NCBI GenBank assembly: GCA_027919835.1
Contig: JANVFP010000002.1
Location: forward strand, 1,302,001-1,366,000
Source of the DNA: Lentinula raphanica
Lineage: Eukaryota; Basidiomycota; Agaricomycetes; Agaricales; Omphalotaceae
Reading direction: 5' to 3'
DNA: 64,000 nucleotides
Shown here: in pieces, positions 1-11,971 of the stretch
Numbering within the stretch: the stretch's first letter is position 1
Layout: each line of letters opens with the position of its first letter
Notes under the pieces: model-generated
What the model was told of the DNA's origin: nothing
The model's input: the letters and a program-made list of their open reading frames with translations, nothing else
Database searches by the model: none
Made by a program: the position numbers and the translations under genes

Positions 1-883
1 TCCACATTATAAGCATATAATATGTCCATCGCCAATTTACGTTCTACGAGTCCAATGAGTAACCGTTGAAATGTGAGGCTTGCCAAATGCACCTGATTGA
101 TGAAACTGAAGACGGCAGATTGAGCATAGTCAAGGGATTACCTTCTCGTATAGTCACTCACCCGCTCAATAATGGCCCAAGAACTGGCCCAATAAAAGGG
201 CTTATAGTATAGACAGCCATCGGACTAGGTGATGCATTGAAAATGATGAATCATGATGGATCTAGTCAATGACAGACACAACTCACTTGGCTACAGTTTT
301 GTTATCGTAGAGATCACTGACGGAGCCTCCAGCGACACTCAAGAAGGTGGAGCCACAGAATCCGGTGATGAAGCGGAACACGAGGTATACGACTGGGATT
401 CTTTCAATCGATTTTCCCAGACGAGGAGATATTATAACGCTCACCAATATTGGGAGCGAAGGCGACTCCGAACGAGAATGCAAGCAGCAGCACGAATGAT
501 ACCCTGTAAATGATATTTCTGCCATAGACTTCCGATAACGGTCCCGCGAGCAAAGGGCCTAAACCTAAACCTTCTACGAAAAGGCTGATAGCAAGGATGG
601 TGACTTCCTGCGATACGTGGAATGTTTCTGACACTCCATCTTCTGTGAAAGAGGCTGCAGATGAGGCACAGGTAACGCAGAGTGCTGAGGAGGATATGAC
701 TAGAACTATAAGCCATTTTCTGGCGAGGGAAATAGACTGTGGGTGCTCGTGGGGCTCTAGCGTGACTTCATATTGCGAGGGCTTGATTTCCAAGCTTTCT
801 TCCCCATTCTTCTGTGTTTTCTGTTCGTGAGATTCGATATCAGGTATGGCTGTATGGGATCTAGTTGAGGAAGAAGAAGACAT
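1..883 (-). CDS. MFS transporter, DHA1 drug/polyamine type (C-terminus off the window)
   Basis: Predicted proton-coupled multidrug or polyamine exporter of the plasma membrane; only the N-terminal half is present. Exons by splice signals and phase: 883..445, 392..287, 224..162, 105..93 and 43..1 (continues past the edge). The first exon gives a hydrophilic tail of about 50 residues, TM1, then the family motif A region (GPLSEVYGRNIIY). Later exons give FRFITGF, PMAVYTISPFIGPVLGPLLSG and, after splicing, FINQ-NVNWRWTYY, the usual order in TPO/FLR1-like DHA1 proteins. Exon 4 is only 13 nt, yet it is needed to rebuild the FINQ stretch. The gene is divergent from the DUF952 gene with about 170 bp between starts. 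The family call is firm; the substrate cannot be told. Confidence 0.9.
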
Positions 884-1054
884 GAGAAAGGAAGAGGAAC
901 AAACAAAATGCTTTCTAATTCAACTTGCATGTCTTTGCTGGAAAAAGTATGAAGCCAAATTAAATTAAGCGCCGATTATCTGTCATTGGGCGTCTAAATT
1001 CTTAGCGCCAATTTCTCAAGCTTCCCTTGTTCTCCCCGAATCCTTCAGAGCGAT

Positions 1055-1486
1055 ATGAGTGACACAGAGTCAAAACCGAAATTCATCTACAAACTCGTTC
1101 CTTCCTCTGAGTCTGCTATCAGTATCTCTGAAGAACTACCCATCAGACTGCCTGTCAGCTCAATTGATCAACAATCTGGTTTCATCCATCTCTCGACCTC
1201 CGTCCAATTGCTCAACACCCTCAAGAGGTTTTTCGCACAGGACAGCTCAGTCTTTGTCCTGAGGCTCCCATTTGACAGGCTAGAGGAAGAGAAGCTTATC
1301 CGATGGGAAGATCCGAAAGCAGAAGTGTGTGGCCCTCGAGGCGGAGAAGGAATGTTCCCACATCTCTACAACGATCTGAAGCTGGGCAAGGAGGAAGTTG
1401 ATGTGGTCCAGGTCTTAACCCCGGTTGAAGGCAGCTGGCACAAAGCCATTGAGAATGCGAAAGAGGATGGCTGGCTGGTATACTGA
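1055..1486 (+). CDS. DUF952 family protein
   Basis: A 143-residue single-exon protein of unknown biochemical role. It has the DUF952 signature almost end to end: FIYKLVP at the N-terminus, a SGFIHLST core near residue 46, an F-V-L-R-L strand, IRWED, and FPHLYNDL near residue 100. Length matches the family, which is normally 110-150 residues. The start at 1055 is the first ATG after a pyrimidine-rich leader and leaves the whole domain in frame. There is no signal peptide or membrane segment, so it is probably cytosolic (inferred). It shares a short promoter region with the MFS gene on the other strand. Confidence 0.92.
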   Translation: MSDTESKPKFIYKLVPSSESAISISEELPIRLPVSSIDQQSGFIHLSTSVQLLNTLKRFFAQDSSVFVLRLPFDRLEEEKLIRWEDPKAEVCGPRGGEGMFPHLYNDLKLGKEEVDVVQVLTPVEGSWHKAIENAKEDGWLVY

Positions 1487-2618
1487 TCATGCGTATGGAT
1501 TCGGGCCAAACTCAAATCTTTGAGTAAGAAGTTGACCTGCGTTCCCAGATGCGTCTTCAAATTTTGGCTAATTGCGAGCGAAGCGAAGCAACTGGGTTCA
1601 TGTGAGGACCGTAGAGTGTGGTCTGAGTTTGTACTTGTTTGGCAAAAACGGGGCAACGATAAAATTTTGCTCGTTTTGAGATATATGCCAGCTTCTGCGT
1701 TCAAATCCTCATATTTTTCCTAATGCTCTCAGAAGTATGCTCGCCTCAAGTGCCCGAACCAGTCTACACACTTTTGAATGATGTGATTCTTCCAAATTTT
1801 GAGCTTTGTGCTTTGTGCGTTTTACTGAGAGAAATTGGAAGATTCAGAGGTGCCGGCACATCTGGGCAGTGAGTTTTGTGCTTTTTCCCCTTCATCTTCT
1901 ACTCAAATACTTTTCAGAGTACTCAATCAGACTCATTAAACATTGCTCTCAACTAGGATTAAGCTTCGCGAGCACATCACCGTGCTACGGTGAATACCTT
2001 GTATTATTGGCAGTAGCTGTGTAAAGTCTCAGTCAAATTCAATGGGTCAGTGTTGGTGAAGCCTTGTTCTGCGAGTCGTTGGACTTGATTCGAATCTCGG
2101 TCTTCGTTCTGCCACAAACGATTATGTATTCTATTTTCCGAATCCTCGTCATGATAATCATAATTGAAGGACTCTTCCACCTCATTGTCATGCAAGCCCA
2201 GCTAGCAGTAAAGGTCAGTGGACAGTAAGACCCTGAATTCGTCACTGATTACATCGTGATTGCAGATATAGCGCCTGTAGAATAGGAAAGCTCTGAAAAC
2301 AAATTCTTGAATCAACGCCGGCACACAACAGGACACAACTTCTTCATTCACAGCTCATGGTGTTTCTATTGTAGGGCCTGCGTCGTGGAGATTGTGTCGA
2401 AGGCTTCTCGGAAAGGTGAATCGAGGCCTTGAACACCACCAGCCTTTTACCCTTGATTCACACGTAAAATATTGCACAGGCAACTCACAACAAGTTTAAC
2501 CTTCGAAGCCTCATGTATAATGCATCATTATACATACGGTACGTGTATATAGGTAGCTATCTCTCATTCATTGTTCTTCCTTACCAGCCACTCCCAGCTT
2601 CGTAACAGCAGTACTAGT
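1487..2618. other. Intergenic region with possible transposon remnant
   Basis: No convincing gene. Short open frames here lack splice logic or family motifs. A motif near 1571-1592 (GCGAGCGAAGCGAAGCAA) and another near 1978-2003 (CACCGTGCTACGGTGAATACC) have close counterparts side by side at about 62541-62595, which suggests remnants of a dispersed element. AT-rich TATA-like sequence at 2546-2551 lies upstream of the BTB gene. Confidence 0.4.
2513..2535. promoter_or_regulatory. Perfect 10-bp inverted repeat upstream of the BTB gene
   Basis: ATGTATAATG, a 3-nt spacer CAT, then CATTATACAT form a perfect inverted repeat. It lies 84 bp before the start codon of the BTB gene and just before TATATA at 2546-2551. 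It could be a dimeric factor site or a chance AT-rich palindrome. Confidence 0.35.
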
Positions 2619-3984
2619 ATGCACTCTGAAAATTCCAAGGTTAGTTTGCCCATTCGCGATCAGTACTCTCCTGCCAAATTGAAATACTCGATTGAACTAT
2701 TCAAGGCTATCCTTGAATCGCTCTTTGGCAATGACCCATCGAAAGCCAAGAACATTGACCCTGTGGTGAGTTTGGGACTCGCCAACCCGCTACTTGGGCC
2801 GGGGATGATCTAATCTGACTCTTGGTTCGTTGACTGTGATCAGGCTTTACTCGGAGTTCTGCTGAACAGCGGACGTTTGGCCTCTCCACACCCCGAATCG
2901 CCTGCGTCCGATTCCAGCTTCACCCACCTGTCTCCTGACCCCACCGATCTTAGCCAAGTAGAGTCGCCTGCCGTACCAGTCATGGAGGCTCCCACTGCGA
3001 AACCAAAAGATGACGAATTTTACTATGATTGTCGAACTTTCCTGGTGGGTGATTCGTTCCAGACACATCTTCAGGACATCATGAATCATCATTATATGTT
3101 CTTGCCACTGCTGTCAACTAGGTAGAGAACCATCTCTTCCGATTACCGATCCACCACCTTGCTGCACAGTCTTCGTACTTTCAAAACCTAGCAGACACGA
3201 CCAAAGATGGCCTAACACAAGACAATCCTATCGATCTCGATGGTACTTCACGGGAAGACTTTCGGCAGTTGTTAAGAGTGCTTTGTCCTCCGTGAGCAAC
3301 CGGTTGTATCGTCACCATCTACAAAGATTTCTGAATCTCTCCTCTGATGCTAGTCGAACCTTCCAAGCAGAGCCCGAAACTCTTTCGCTCTCCCAATGGA
3401 AGTCAGTCCTCAAACTTACAAAGAAGTGGGAACTGGATAAAGTCAAGACTCACGCCATTTCCGCTATCGAAAAACTCCCCAATGTTGATCCTGTCGACAA
3501 GATCATTCTTGCACGAACATACGATGTCCGTCCTTGGCTTGCGCCTTCGTTCAATGAAATTCTGCAGCGATCGAAGTCGTTCACGGAGAGCGATGTTGAG
3601 AGACTCGGTATCCCAACTGCTGTGCATTTGATGGGTCTACGTGATCGACTTCGTCCGTCTGGTCCCGAACGGAAGTGGAGCCTGGGCAGTGAAAGGCTGG
3701 CGACTGTCATAGATTTCAAGTCACTCATTTGGGACACATTTCCTGACTCGAAGTGTGAAGAAAAATGCGAGGCGCGCTCTGTACCTGCGTCAGCGACTGC
3801 CCAACCAAAATGCGAAGAGAAGAGTGAATCCCACACAGTACTAGCGGCGCCGTCAGCTTTCTCAACCGTCCAACTTCCCCAACTTGCAGCACCTTCGAGA
3901 TTTTCACCCCACCCACCTAGTCCTTCGCCTGCTTCAAACCCAAAGATAAAGAAGGGGAAGGGTGTAACATACGAAAATGCATGA
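2619..3984 (+). CDS. BTB/POZ domain protein
   Basis: Probable adaptor or nuclear protein of the large mushroom BTB family. Four exons, 2619..2765, 2844..3044, 3122..3291 and 3354..3984, join in phase. The start is the ATG giving MHSENSK. After a disordered, Pro/Ser-rich N-terminus the BTB fold begins with EFYYDCRTFL, VENHLFRLPIHHLAAQSSYF, then DGTSREDFRQLLRVLCPP. Next come SQWKSVLKLTKKWELDKVK, VDKIILARTYDVRPWL and ERLGIPTAVHLMGLRDRL, the standard C-terminal half of these proteins. The tail of about 100 residues is low complexity (Cys-Glu-Glu-Lys repeats, then Pro/Ser). The second intron has no internal stop until its last bases, so an unspliced reading is misleading there. Targets are unknown. 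Confidence 0.9.
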
Positions 3985-4512
3985 AACATGCAGATTGCAC
4001 GTTCATGACCTAGCTATTACTGTGTGCATACTATAGCTAGTATGTGTTCAGTATCTGGAAAGTCTGTTGTGATTGGTAACGCTGCCACTACACTCCATTA
4101 CAGGACCAGAGGAAGATGAGTTGTTCGTTTCAAACGGTGCAGTGAGCTTGCATGACTTGCGATTGAGATTCACACTGGTCTACATAGACGGAGCAATGGC
4201 AGAGTAAAAAAGGAAAAGCGCATGAGTCTGGAAGTCAAGGTTCACTACTAGCGACTCTTCGTCTCAGCATTCTTGTCCTTGGTGTGCAAATAAAGAATAT
4301 GTGCATTTTGTAACCGGGCATTTCCAGATTTTTTCTCAAATAGCAACACGCACGCACGTTCGACGACGAAGTACAATCCATATACACTTTCAAAATACAT
4401 ACGCTTCGAATGAAAGAGATACAAGATAGTAGATGACAATGTTTGAGTGGGTCGTAAACAATTTGGTATACAAGGCTTGACTACAAGATATTTCCGCTGA
4501 GGGCTTCGCCCA
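3985..4512. other. Convergent 3' regions
   Basis: Stretch between the 3' ends of the BTB gene and the minus-strand disordered-protein gene. No gene seen; presumably both 3' UTRs. Confidence 0.5.
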
Positions 4513-7500
4513 CTAAACATATATGACAAACTGAAAAAAAACGTTGAGTCTTTCATTACATGTGCAAGAGACCACTTACACTATCATAAGGCCTTTCCGG
4601 AGGCCTCCCATCTTTTGGCAAGCTCTGTGGTAGCTCCTGTCGGCCTACTTCAAACTTGACAAAATACCCATTGTCGTCCTTGAAACCCTGCCACTGTCCC
4701 GGATATCCAGCCAACTCGGGAGGATTCGCCTTTTCAGGAGGGGCATACACAATATGGCCAGAAGAAGTGAGATGATCACCACGCGAGTTCCAAAATCCTT
4801 GACGGACACGGGTAGTGCCCGGGTGACCCCCTGTGGTATTAACTTGGGGTGTCGAGTAGGTATATTGAGGCCGACTAGAAGGTGAAGGGTTGGGAGAAGG
4901 GTGAGTCGATGAAGCGGTGGAATGCGGTGAAGGGTATGGTGAACGTTGAGAGGCATTGTTTGGAGAAGGATACGGCGAGTGCTGGGTCGAGGTGGAGTTG
5001 TAACCTGGTGAGGGATACGGACTGGTCCGTTGTTGATTTGCATTATTTGGTGAAGGGTACTGAGACGCCTGTCGAGATGCGGAAGAATACTGCGGTGTAT
5101 GCGATGAAGGGGAAGGGTTAGTGTTGTATGGCGATGTCTTCGGAGTCTGGTATGATGAAGCAGATTGATAGGAGTATTGCCGTTGCTGTTGTTGCTGTTG
5201 CTGAAGTTCTCTCTGTCGCTGTTCTCGTTCTCTCGCTTCCCTCTCCTCCCTCTCCTTTTGTTCCTTTTGTTCCTTCTCTTTCTTCTGTCTCTCCTCCTCC
5301 AATCTCCTTTTCTCCAAATACCCCTCTGGAGGTTTCGGGAGTGGAAAGGGTTCAAACTTCGTCACCGTAGGAGGAGCACTGTTGTGCACTATGTCCGCGT
5401 AATATACAGCATCAGGATTATGCGGTCTCTCCCGCTCGGCACGCTGTTCAGCAATAGCTCTCTCTCGTCGAGTCTTCGACATCTCTCCGTGAATGACATA
5501 CTTTGCCGCGATTTGGTCCAATTCTCGGGTATCATACCCATCCGGTGCGATTGTCGACCGGCCTTCTCGAGGGGCCATCGATTGTTGAGGAGCAACAGGC
5601 GTCCGATTTCGATCCGGTTCGCGCGCTGAAGGTTCACGAGAAGGCTCCCGAGAGCGGGATGGCTCACGGGAGTGAGAGGCCCCACGGACACGAGAGGGTT
5701 CCCGAGAGTGAGTTCGAGAGTACGATCTCTCTTGCAATGGTTCTGCGTGAGACTGAGAACGTTCACGTGTGTCGTCTCGGACTTGGGAGCGAGATCGTAC
5801 ATGCCGTGAAGCTTGAGCGGATGCGCTGCTGATACCTGTGGACACGGGTTCTGCGGGTATCACACCATACATCGTCGTCGAGCTTCCATGTGCAGGGGCA
5901 GATAGAGGGGCAGTGTAAGCTATTGTTGAGGATGATCCCACACCCGGAGGTGTAGAATACAAGTTCGCACGTGAGTAGGATGAATGCTTTATATCTACCA
6001 TTCTTGGGGGTGTGGGGAGAGGGTTCGGTGTTCGATTGCCGAAGATGGAGGTTGTGTTAGTAGTCGTTTGATTTGAAGGTGTAGTAGGCGGCTGTGACTG
6101 CTGCTGTGAAGTTGCTGCAGCTGCAGAAGCAGAAGACATCCCACTGGTAGGAAAATAGGTAACGTTGGTGCTATTTTCGGTCTGTGTATGTACATCCGGA
6201 GTCAGCGTTTTAGAATGTGAACTCGAACGGACTTTCGATGGGGTTGAGTTGTGACTCTCGGGATGTCTCGAAGACGAACGCCGTTTATGTGAATGATGCC
6301 GTTCGTGGCGATGATGACGATGTCCGTCAGGCGAAGATTGTTCTTGGATTGTGGATAATGTCGGTGCTGTGTGATGCCTTCCTAGAGGCTTCGATGCTGC
6401 AGGCATAGGCGTGTTCATGACCAACGGGCTAAGTAGAGTCCCTGGCTCATCAACAAAAATCGAAGCATCCGTGAAAGTACCTCCTGTTGTCGGAGGGCTA
6501 GCGTCTTCCACAGTAACGTTGCGAGCATGCGCGGTAGACTGAGATCGACTCCTAGTCGGTGTCGTATGATTCTGGCCACCAGCAGCCGGAATAGAAGGCA
6601 TTGTAGCACTACGAGTTAGGGTCGAATTGGAAGTGCTGTTAGAAAGCGGATCGTCTTCATCATGTCGATAATGATCAGGCGTCCTTACAATTCGAGTAGA
6701 AAATGTTGGGCGAAATGGCCTTGTTGGTGTCGAGGTCGAGGTCGTCTCGGTAGAAGCATTCGGTGTCGTATCGTTGATCGCACGTGTAGAGCTAGTGGTA
6801 GCAGCTTGGGCAGTCTGCCTTGAGGCATATGCGGAGGCTGAGCTAACAGCAGGAGGTTGCTGTTGAGGTGGTTGAGTGCTTGCACTCGCGTTCTGAGCAA
6901 AAACAGATCTCGCATATTTCTTTGGCCTCGCGAGAGGTACAGGTACAGACTCTTGAGGACGTTGATCAGCTGGAGGTGGCTCAGAAGCATGCCGAGCAAG
7001 TGATTGAGAAGGCGGAGGCTGAGGCAGTGGCGGTTCCGAGGACTGCCTTGCGTAGTTATTAGAAGGGCCAGACGCGTACGGATTAGAGTTAGAGTCGGTG
7101 TCTTCCAGAGTCCGCGGATTCCAAATCCACGGTGTTTCCGGTGGTGCACCATCTACTCCAGGACCATACAAAGCCTCTCTGAGAAATGAAAAAGTGAGGT
7201 TCTTTATGAAGAAGTGGAGCCAACGAAAGTGCGCCACACCTAGGGATCATGTTCGAAAGCCCGAGCGGGTTATCAACCAGTTTCTGAGAAAGATAGGCTG
7301 CACTAGGAGGTTTGGCCTGACGCTTATAAGGGTTGACATTCTGTTGCTGTTGCTGCTGAGGTTGACCCCATGCTGCACCTGGGACCCAAGCAGGTTGCGG
7401 GCCTTGTGTTGGGACACCATTGTAGCGAGGATTACGATGCCAGACACCCATGTTCCATTGAGAAGGATTGACATTGTATCCTTGAGGTATTGGAGGAGCA

Positions 7501-7535
7501 CCAGAATAGGGCTGAGGATAGTGGGTCGAAGCCAT
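4513..7535 (-). CDS. Long Ser/Pro/Gln-rich disordered protein, function unknown
   Basis: Not recognised as a named family. Exon 1 is 7535..7240 and exon 2 starts at 7178; the junction rebuilds NMIPR-EALYGPGVDG. A last 49-nt intron (4579..4531, GTAAGT donor, acceptor after a T run) would end the protein with FVIYV at 4513 (about 970 residues); without it the stop is at 4556 (972 residues). Order: a Tyr/Pro/Gln-rich N-terminus, a conserved-looking WIWNPRTLED block, long Ser/Thr/Pro disorder, an RS/REPS-rich stretch, a Glu/Lys/Arg coiled coil ending in a Q run, an array of S-P-Y-P-S-P units, and a compact tail (GFWNSRGDHLT, YPGQWQGFKDD). A 5' UTR intron is likely near 7540-7595. It is divergent from PWP2. 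The role could be scaffold or nucleic-acid related, but nothing shows it. Confidence 0.8.
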
Positions 7536-8080
7536 CGTCTGAGTAGAGGCTAATTAGGACAGTATCATATCTCAGCTTTATATCATACTCACCAGAGACA
7601 GCGCCGCAGATGAGGTAGTTAATCAAAGCTAAACAGTTAGAATGATTTCTCTTGACTGAGCAATTGCTGGCTGATAACCGAAAGAGACTGGTAGAGAGAG
7701 ATCGTGAGGATCAAGGGGGAAGAGAAGAAGGGGGACAAGAACTATAAAACGTTGTATGTTAGTTTCCAGCGGTCACACTGATGAATATAGCGATGTGGGC
7801 GCCTGCTCAACAAACAAACCATTTCCTTTTTGAATCCCACGAATTCCTCTGAGCTGTGCAACAACAGTGCCCTAAAAATATGCGTTGTTGCCGAGAGACT
7901 CAATAATCAGCGTGCAAAGCAACCGCAGAAATCTGCGAAGCTAATGGCTGTTTTGTTGAAGGAGTAATTGGCCAACTTGTACGCGTCCTCGGAATCAATT
8001 TTAATGGGCGCCTAACTCTCCGGCCCGGAGATTACCGTCGGGAAAATAAACTTTTTCTTCGCTTTTCTTGTCTTTGCTCG
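7536..8080. promoter_or_regulatory. Divergent promoter region of the disordered-protein gene and PWP2
   Basis: A 545-bp gap between two divergent genes. It carries a probable 5' UTR intron of the minus-strand gene near 7540-7595 and pyrimidine runs before PWP2 (8050-8075). No clear TATA box. Confidence 0.45.
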
Positions 8081-11000
8081 ATGAAAGCAAACTACCAGGT
8101 GCTTACTCTGAACATTGTCTCTCTCTTTCTTCATTGACTAATCAACTCGGGCAGTTTTCTAACATCTGTGGGACAGTATACCGTCAAGGCAACGTTCTCT
8201 TTACTGCTGATGGGAATTCGCTGCTGAGTCCTGTGGGTAACAGAGTATCTGTCTTTGACCTTGTCAAGTAAGCCCTTTGAGTGGTCCTCACGTTAGTCCC
8301 TAATGTCTGCTCGCAGTAACAAGTCACATACGTTTGCTTTTGAAAATCGCAAAAACATCTCGAGGATCGCTCTTAGCCCGGATGGCAATGTTCTGCTAAG
8401 TGTCGACGAAGGTCTGCAAGTCTATATTTTCATCAACATTCAATCTTGACTGTGTCAACAGATGGCCGCGCGCTCCTCGTAAACTACAAGCGCGGAGTCG
8501 TATTGCATCATTTCAATTTCAAAAAACCAATCCAAGATATCTGTTTCTCGCCGGATGGAAAGCAAGTCTGTTCATCATCTTATAGCACCTCGTCTGACTA
8601 TCGTCTATGTGAAGGTTTATCGCAGTAACACACGGCTCCCATATCCAAGTTTGGAAGACACCTAACCATCTTGCACGCGAATTCGCGCCTTTCGTGCTGC
8701 ACAGGACTTACACCGGACATATGGATGATGTACTTAGTATTCATTGGGCAGAGGATTCCCAGTGAGTTTTCAGCGCTATCTAACGGGGTAGACGTTTTCT
8801 AATTGTCAAATTAACTTCCTGCTCTTAGATGTTTCATCACAACCTCTCGAGATATGACAGCTCGTCTGTTCAGCTTGAACCCTGTGGAAGGATATCGACC
8901 AAAAACATTCGCAGGACATCGAGATGCAGTTCTCGGTGCATATTTTTCCAAAAATGGAAAAGAAGTGTGTTCATATATCGATTATTCTCGTTTTACCCGC
9001 GATACTAAACGAAGCCTCAGATATACACCGTCAGTCGTGATGGCGCAGTCTTCACTTGGAGAGGCAAGCTTGAAGACTATGACTCTTCCGGACACGATGA
9101 CGACAATGAACCTGTGGCCTCTACTTCTACCTCTGCCCCGTTATCATCATCGTCTCTCTCACATAAAATCCTGCACACCCGCTGGGGCGTGCACAAACGG
9201 CATTATTTCAACGTTCCAGGCAACAACGTAGCCACGGACTCACGTCCAGCAAAAGTCATAACATCAACGTTCCATGCCGCATCATCCCTCCTCGTTGTCG
9301 GATTCAGTACTGGCATCTTCGGCTTGTGGGAACTCCCTGCGTTCACCAATTTACATACCCTCTCAATTTCCCAAGAAAGTATATCTTCTCTAGCCATTTC
9401 TCCCTCTGGTGAATGGCTAGCCTTTGGTGCATCTCATCTAGGCCAACTCTTAGTTTGGGAATGGCAAAGCGAATCGTACATTCTCAAGCAACAAGGCCAT
9501 TTCCTCGACCTCAATACGTTGGCTTATGCCCCTGATGGACAGACAGTCGCCACAGGAGGGGATGATGGAAAACTCAAGCTATGGTCGATGCAATCTTCGT
9601 TTTGCTTCGTGACTTTCAGCGAGCATTCTGCCCCAATCACTGGCGTCGCGTTTGCACGGTATGGTACGAACGTCGTCTTCAGTGCAAGCCTTGACGGCAC
9701 CGTGCGAGCCTACGATCTGGTGAGATATCGAAACTTCCGCACCTTCACCTCGCCTTCTCCCGTACAATTCACCTGCATCGCGGTCGACCCGAGTGGAGAG
9801 GTAGTCGCTGCAGGAAGCACGGACACGTATGAAGTGTTCTTGTGGAGTGTCCAAACCGGGAAGCTGCTCGATATTCTCACCGGACACGAAGCACCTGTGA
9901 GCACGCTGGAGTTTTGTCCCGAAGGAACGAACCAGCTTGCGAGTGGGTCTTGGGACAGGAGTGTCAGAGTTTGGAATGTCTTTGGGCGTTCTCATGCTTC
10001 TGAGGCATTTAGCCTAAACGCAGACGTTCTTGCGCTTACTTGGAGGCCTGATGGGAAAGAATTAGCCGTCAGCACATTGGATGGCCAGATCACGTTCTTC
10101 GACGTCGCTCAGAGCAAACAGACCAACGTGATCAACGGGAGGAATGACATCTCTGGTGGTCGATTAGCTGATTCAAGAACGTCTGCGGCGAACAGCACGG
10201 CAGGAAAGAGCTTCAATAGCTTGGTCTACACCGCCGATGGTAAATGCATCCTAGCAGGCGGGAACAGCAAGTATGTCGTTCTGTATGACGTTCGAGAGGG
10301 AGAGGGAGTCATGTTGCGCAAATTTACCATTTCGGAAAACCTGAGTCTGGACGGGACGCAGGAGTTTCTCGATTCGCGGCGGGTCAACGAGGCCGGGATG
10401 AATATCGATTCGTTGATCATTGACGACGACGAGGACAACGAAAGACAGAGATTGGGCGACTTGTTGCCTGGTGCACAAAGAGGTGATTTGAGTGTACGAA
10501 AGTACAGACGCGCAGCACGGACCAAATGTGTGCGATTTTCGCCCACAGGCCGATCATGGGCGGCGGCCTCGACTGAAGGACTTCTCGTCTACTCTCTTGA
10601 TACAATCAACACCACGAACTTCGATCCTTTCGATCTCTCCCTCGACCTCACTCCTTCCTCAGTCTTATCCACCCTACATTCTAAAAACTATCTTACCGCG
10701 CTCGTCATGGCCTTTCGGTTAAACGAGGCATCCCTTATCCAGACCGTATTCGAAGGCATACCGAGGGGTGATATCAAGCTTGTTGTGAGGCAGCTACCGG
10801 TGATGTACCTTGGTCCTTTGTTGAGGTTTGTCGGTGGAGTGTTCCTCAAGAAGACCCCGCATGTGGAGTTTGGGTTGTTGTGGATAAATGCAACGTTGAT
10901 GACGCATGGGAGGGTACTGAGAACTGGAGGAGGCCGGGGTTCGATAGGTGGTGATCAGTCACTGAATATGGCGGGTGATATGCCGAGTGTGTTGAGGATA

Positions 11001-11190
11001 GTAAAAGCTGCGTTGGGAGAGTGTGAAGAGACACTGTCAGGATTGTAAGCCGCTAGCTCCTACATCTATCTTTCCTTTCTAAAATCATTGCTAATCCTAT
11101 TCTAGATGTGATCAAAATATATCCAGCCTGTCGTACGTCGTTGATCAAAGCAAACTCACGAAACTTTTGGAAGGGCAGACAATGGACTGA
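8081..11190 (+). CDS. PWP2: PWP2, WD40 subunit of the UTP-B complex of the small-subunit processome
   Basis: Nucleolar WD-repeat protein needed for early 18S rRNA processing, working in UTP-B on the nascent pre-rRNA (family knowledge). Eight exons: 8081..8098, 8155..8267, 8317..8411, 8462..8561, 8615..8761, 8829..8964, 9021..11044 and 11106..11190, giving 905 residues, close to yeast Pwp2. The protein matches the family throughout: FSNICGTVYRQGN, SPVGNRVSVFDLVN, LVNYKRGVVLHHFNFK, FAPFVLHRTYTGH, WLAFGASHLGQLLVWEWQSESYILKQQGHF, DLVRYRNFRTFTSPSP and FGRSHASEAF. The C-terminal Utp12-like region includes NYLTALVMAFRLNE. Exon 1 encodes just six residues. The intron 8562..8614 fits only with a GC donor (GCAAGT), restoring GKFIAVTHGS. 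Compared with yeast the acidic C-terminal tail is missing. Confidence 0.97.
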
Positions 11191-11971
11191 ACGGGAAGTT
11201 GAACGTGGATTAGTAGACGATATTCATGATGTTTTTTTGACCACTATGTAGCTCTCACTAAGTATCTTCGTGTACAGAAAACTGACCAAGTCTTTAGACA
11301 GAGCAGCCTGAGGTCTCGCCATCTCGGACCTCTTAGTACACAAGAGAGCTCAGGTAATCAGAAGGCATACCAAGCGCATGGGGCAAAAATTGGAAGCGGT
11401 AAAGCGATTCGGGAAATTGGAATCGGTCGACGGGCCCTCTCAACCCTGTACAGGTAGATTTCGACCCTGAGTGGGCGTTATTTGAACGCGGACTTGAGTT
11501 CAAGGCGGACTTTACTTGCCGGCATCGGAATGAAGAACATGGTGCAACTACATATTTTACTGCTGTCCATGCACATATTTCCCGCTGCTCTCTGCCTTCA
11601 GAGAGGAACAACATCAGGTCTGGAGGAAATACTGACGGTTACTGACCTTTGTTATTTAGCTCTGAGTCTCTCCGTGGACTCACGACCTGTGTGATTCTGT
11701 GAATCGGGCGTTTAGGTGAGTGATTCAGTCAACATACATTCGGGTAATGTTCTAATGAATACTTTGGCTCCACAAGAATGCACACCGTGAATGCGTGTCC
11801 GCGTGTGTACGTGACGGTACACCCGCTAGGCCGCTACGTATAAAAAGACCAGGTTTTCAAGCATGGCTTGACTTTCCTTTTTCCTTCAAGTCTTTATCCC
11901 TCCCAGGCAACAGCCAGCACATCCTTCGGGAATCTTCCATTCTTTCAACCACTCCCCTTCGTTAGTTAACA
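11191..11971. other. Intergenic; upstream region of a small secreted protein
   Basis: No gene seen. The right end holds a TATA box and a CT-rich leader for the next gene. Confidence 0.5.
11839..11846 (+). promoter_or_regulatory. TATA box of the small secreted protein gene
   Basis: TATAAAAA lies 133 bp upstream of the start codon and is followed by a CT-rich stretch (about 11870-11960), a common core-promoter layout for strongly expressed fungal genes. Confidence 0.65.
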
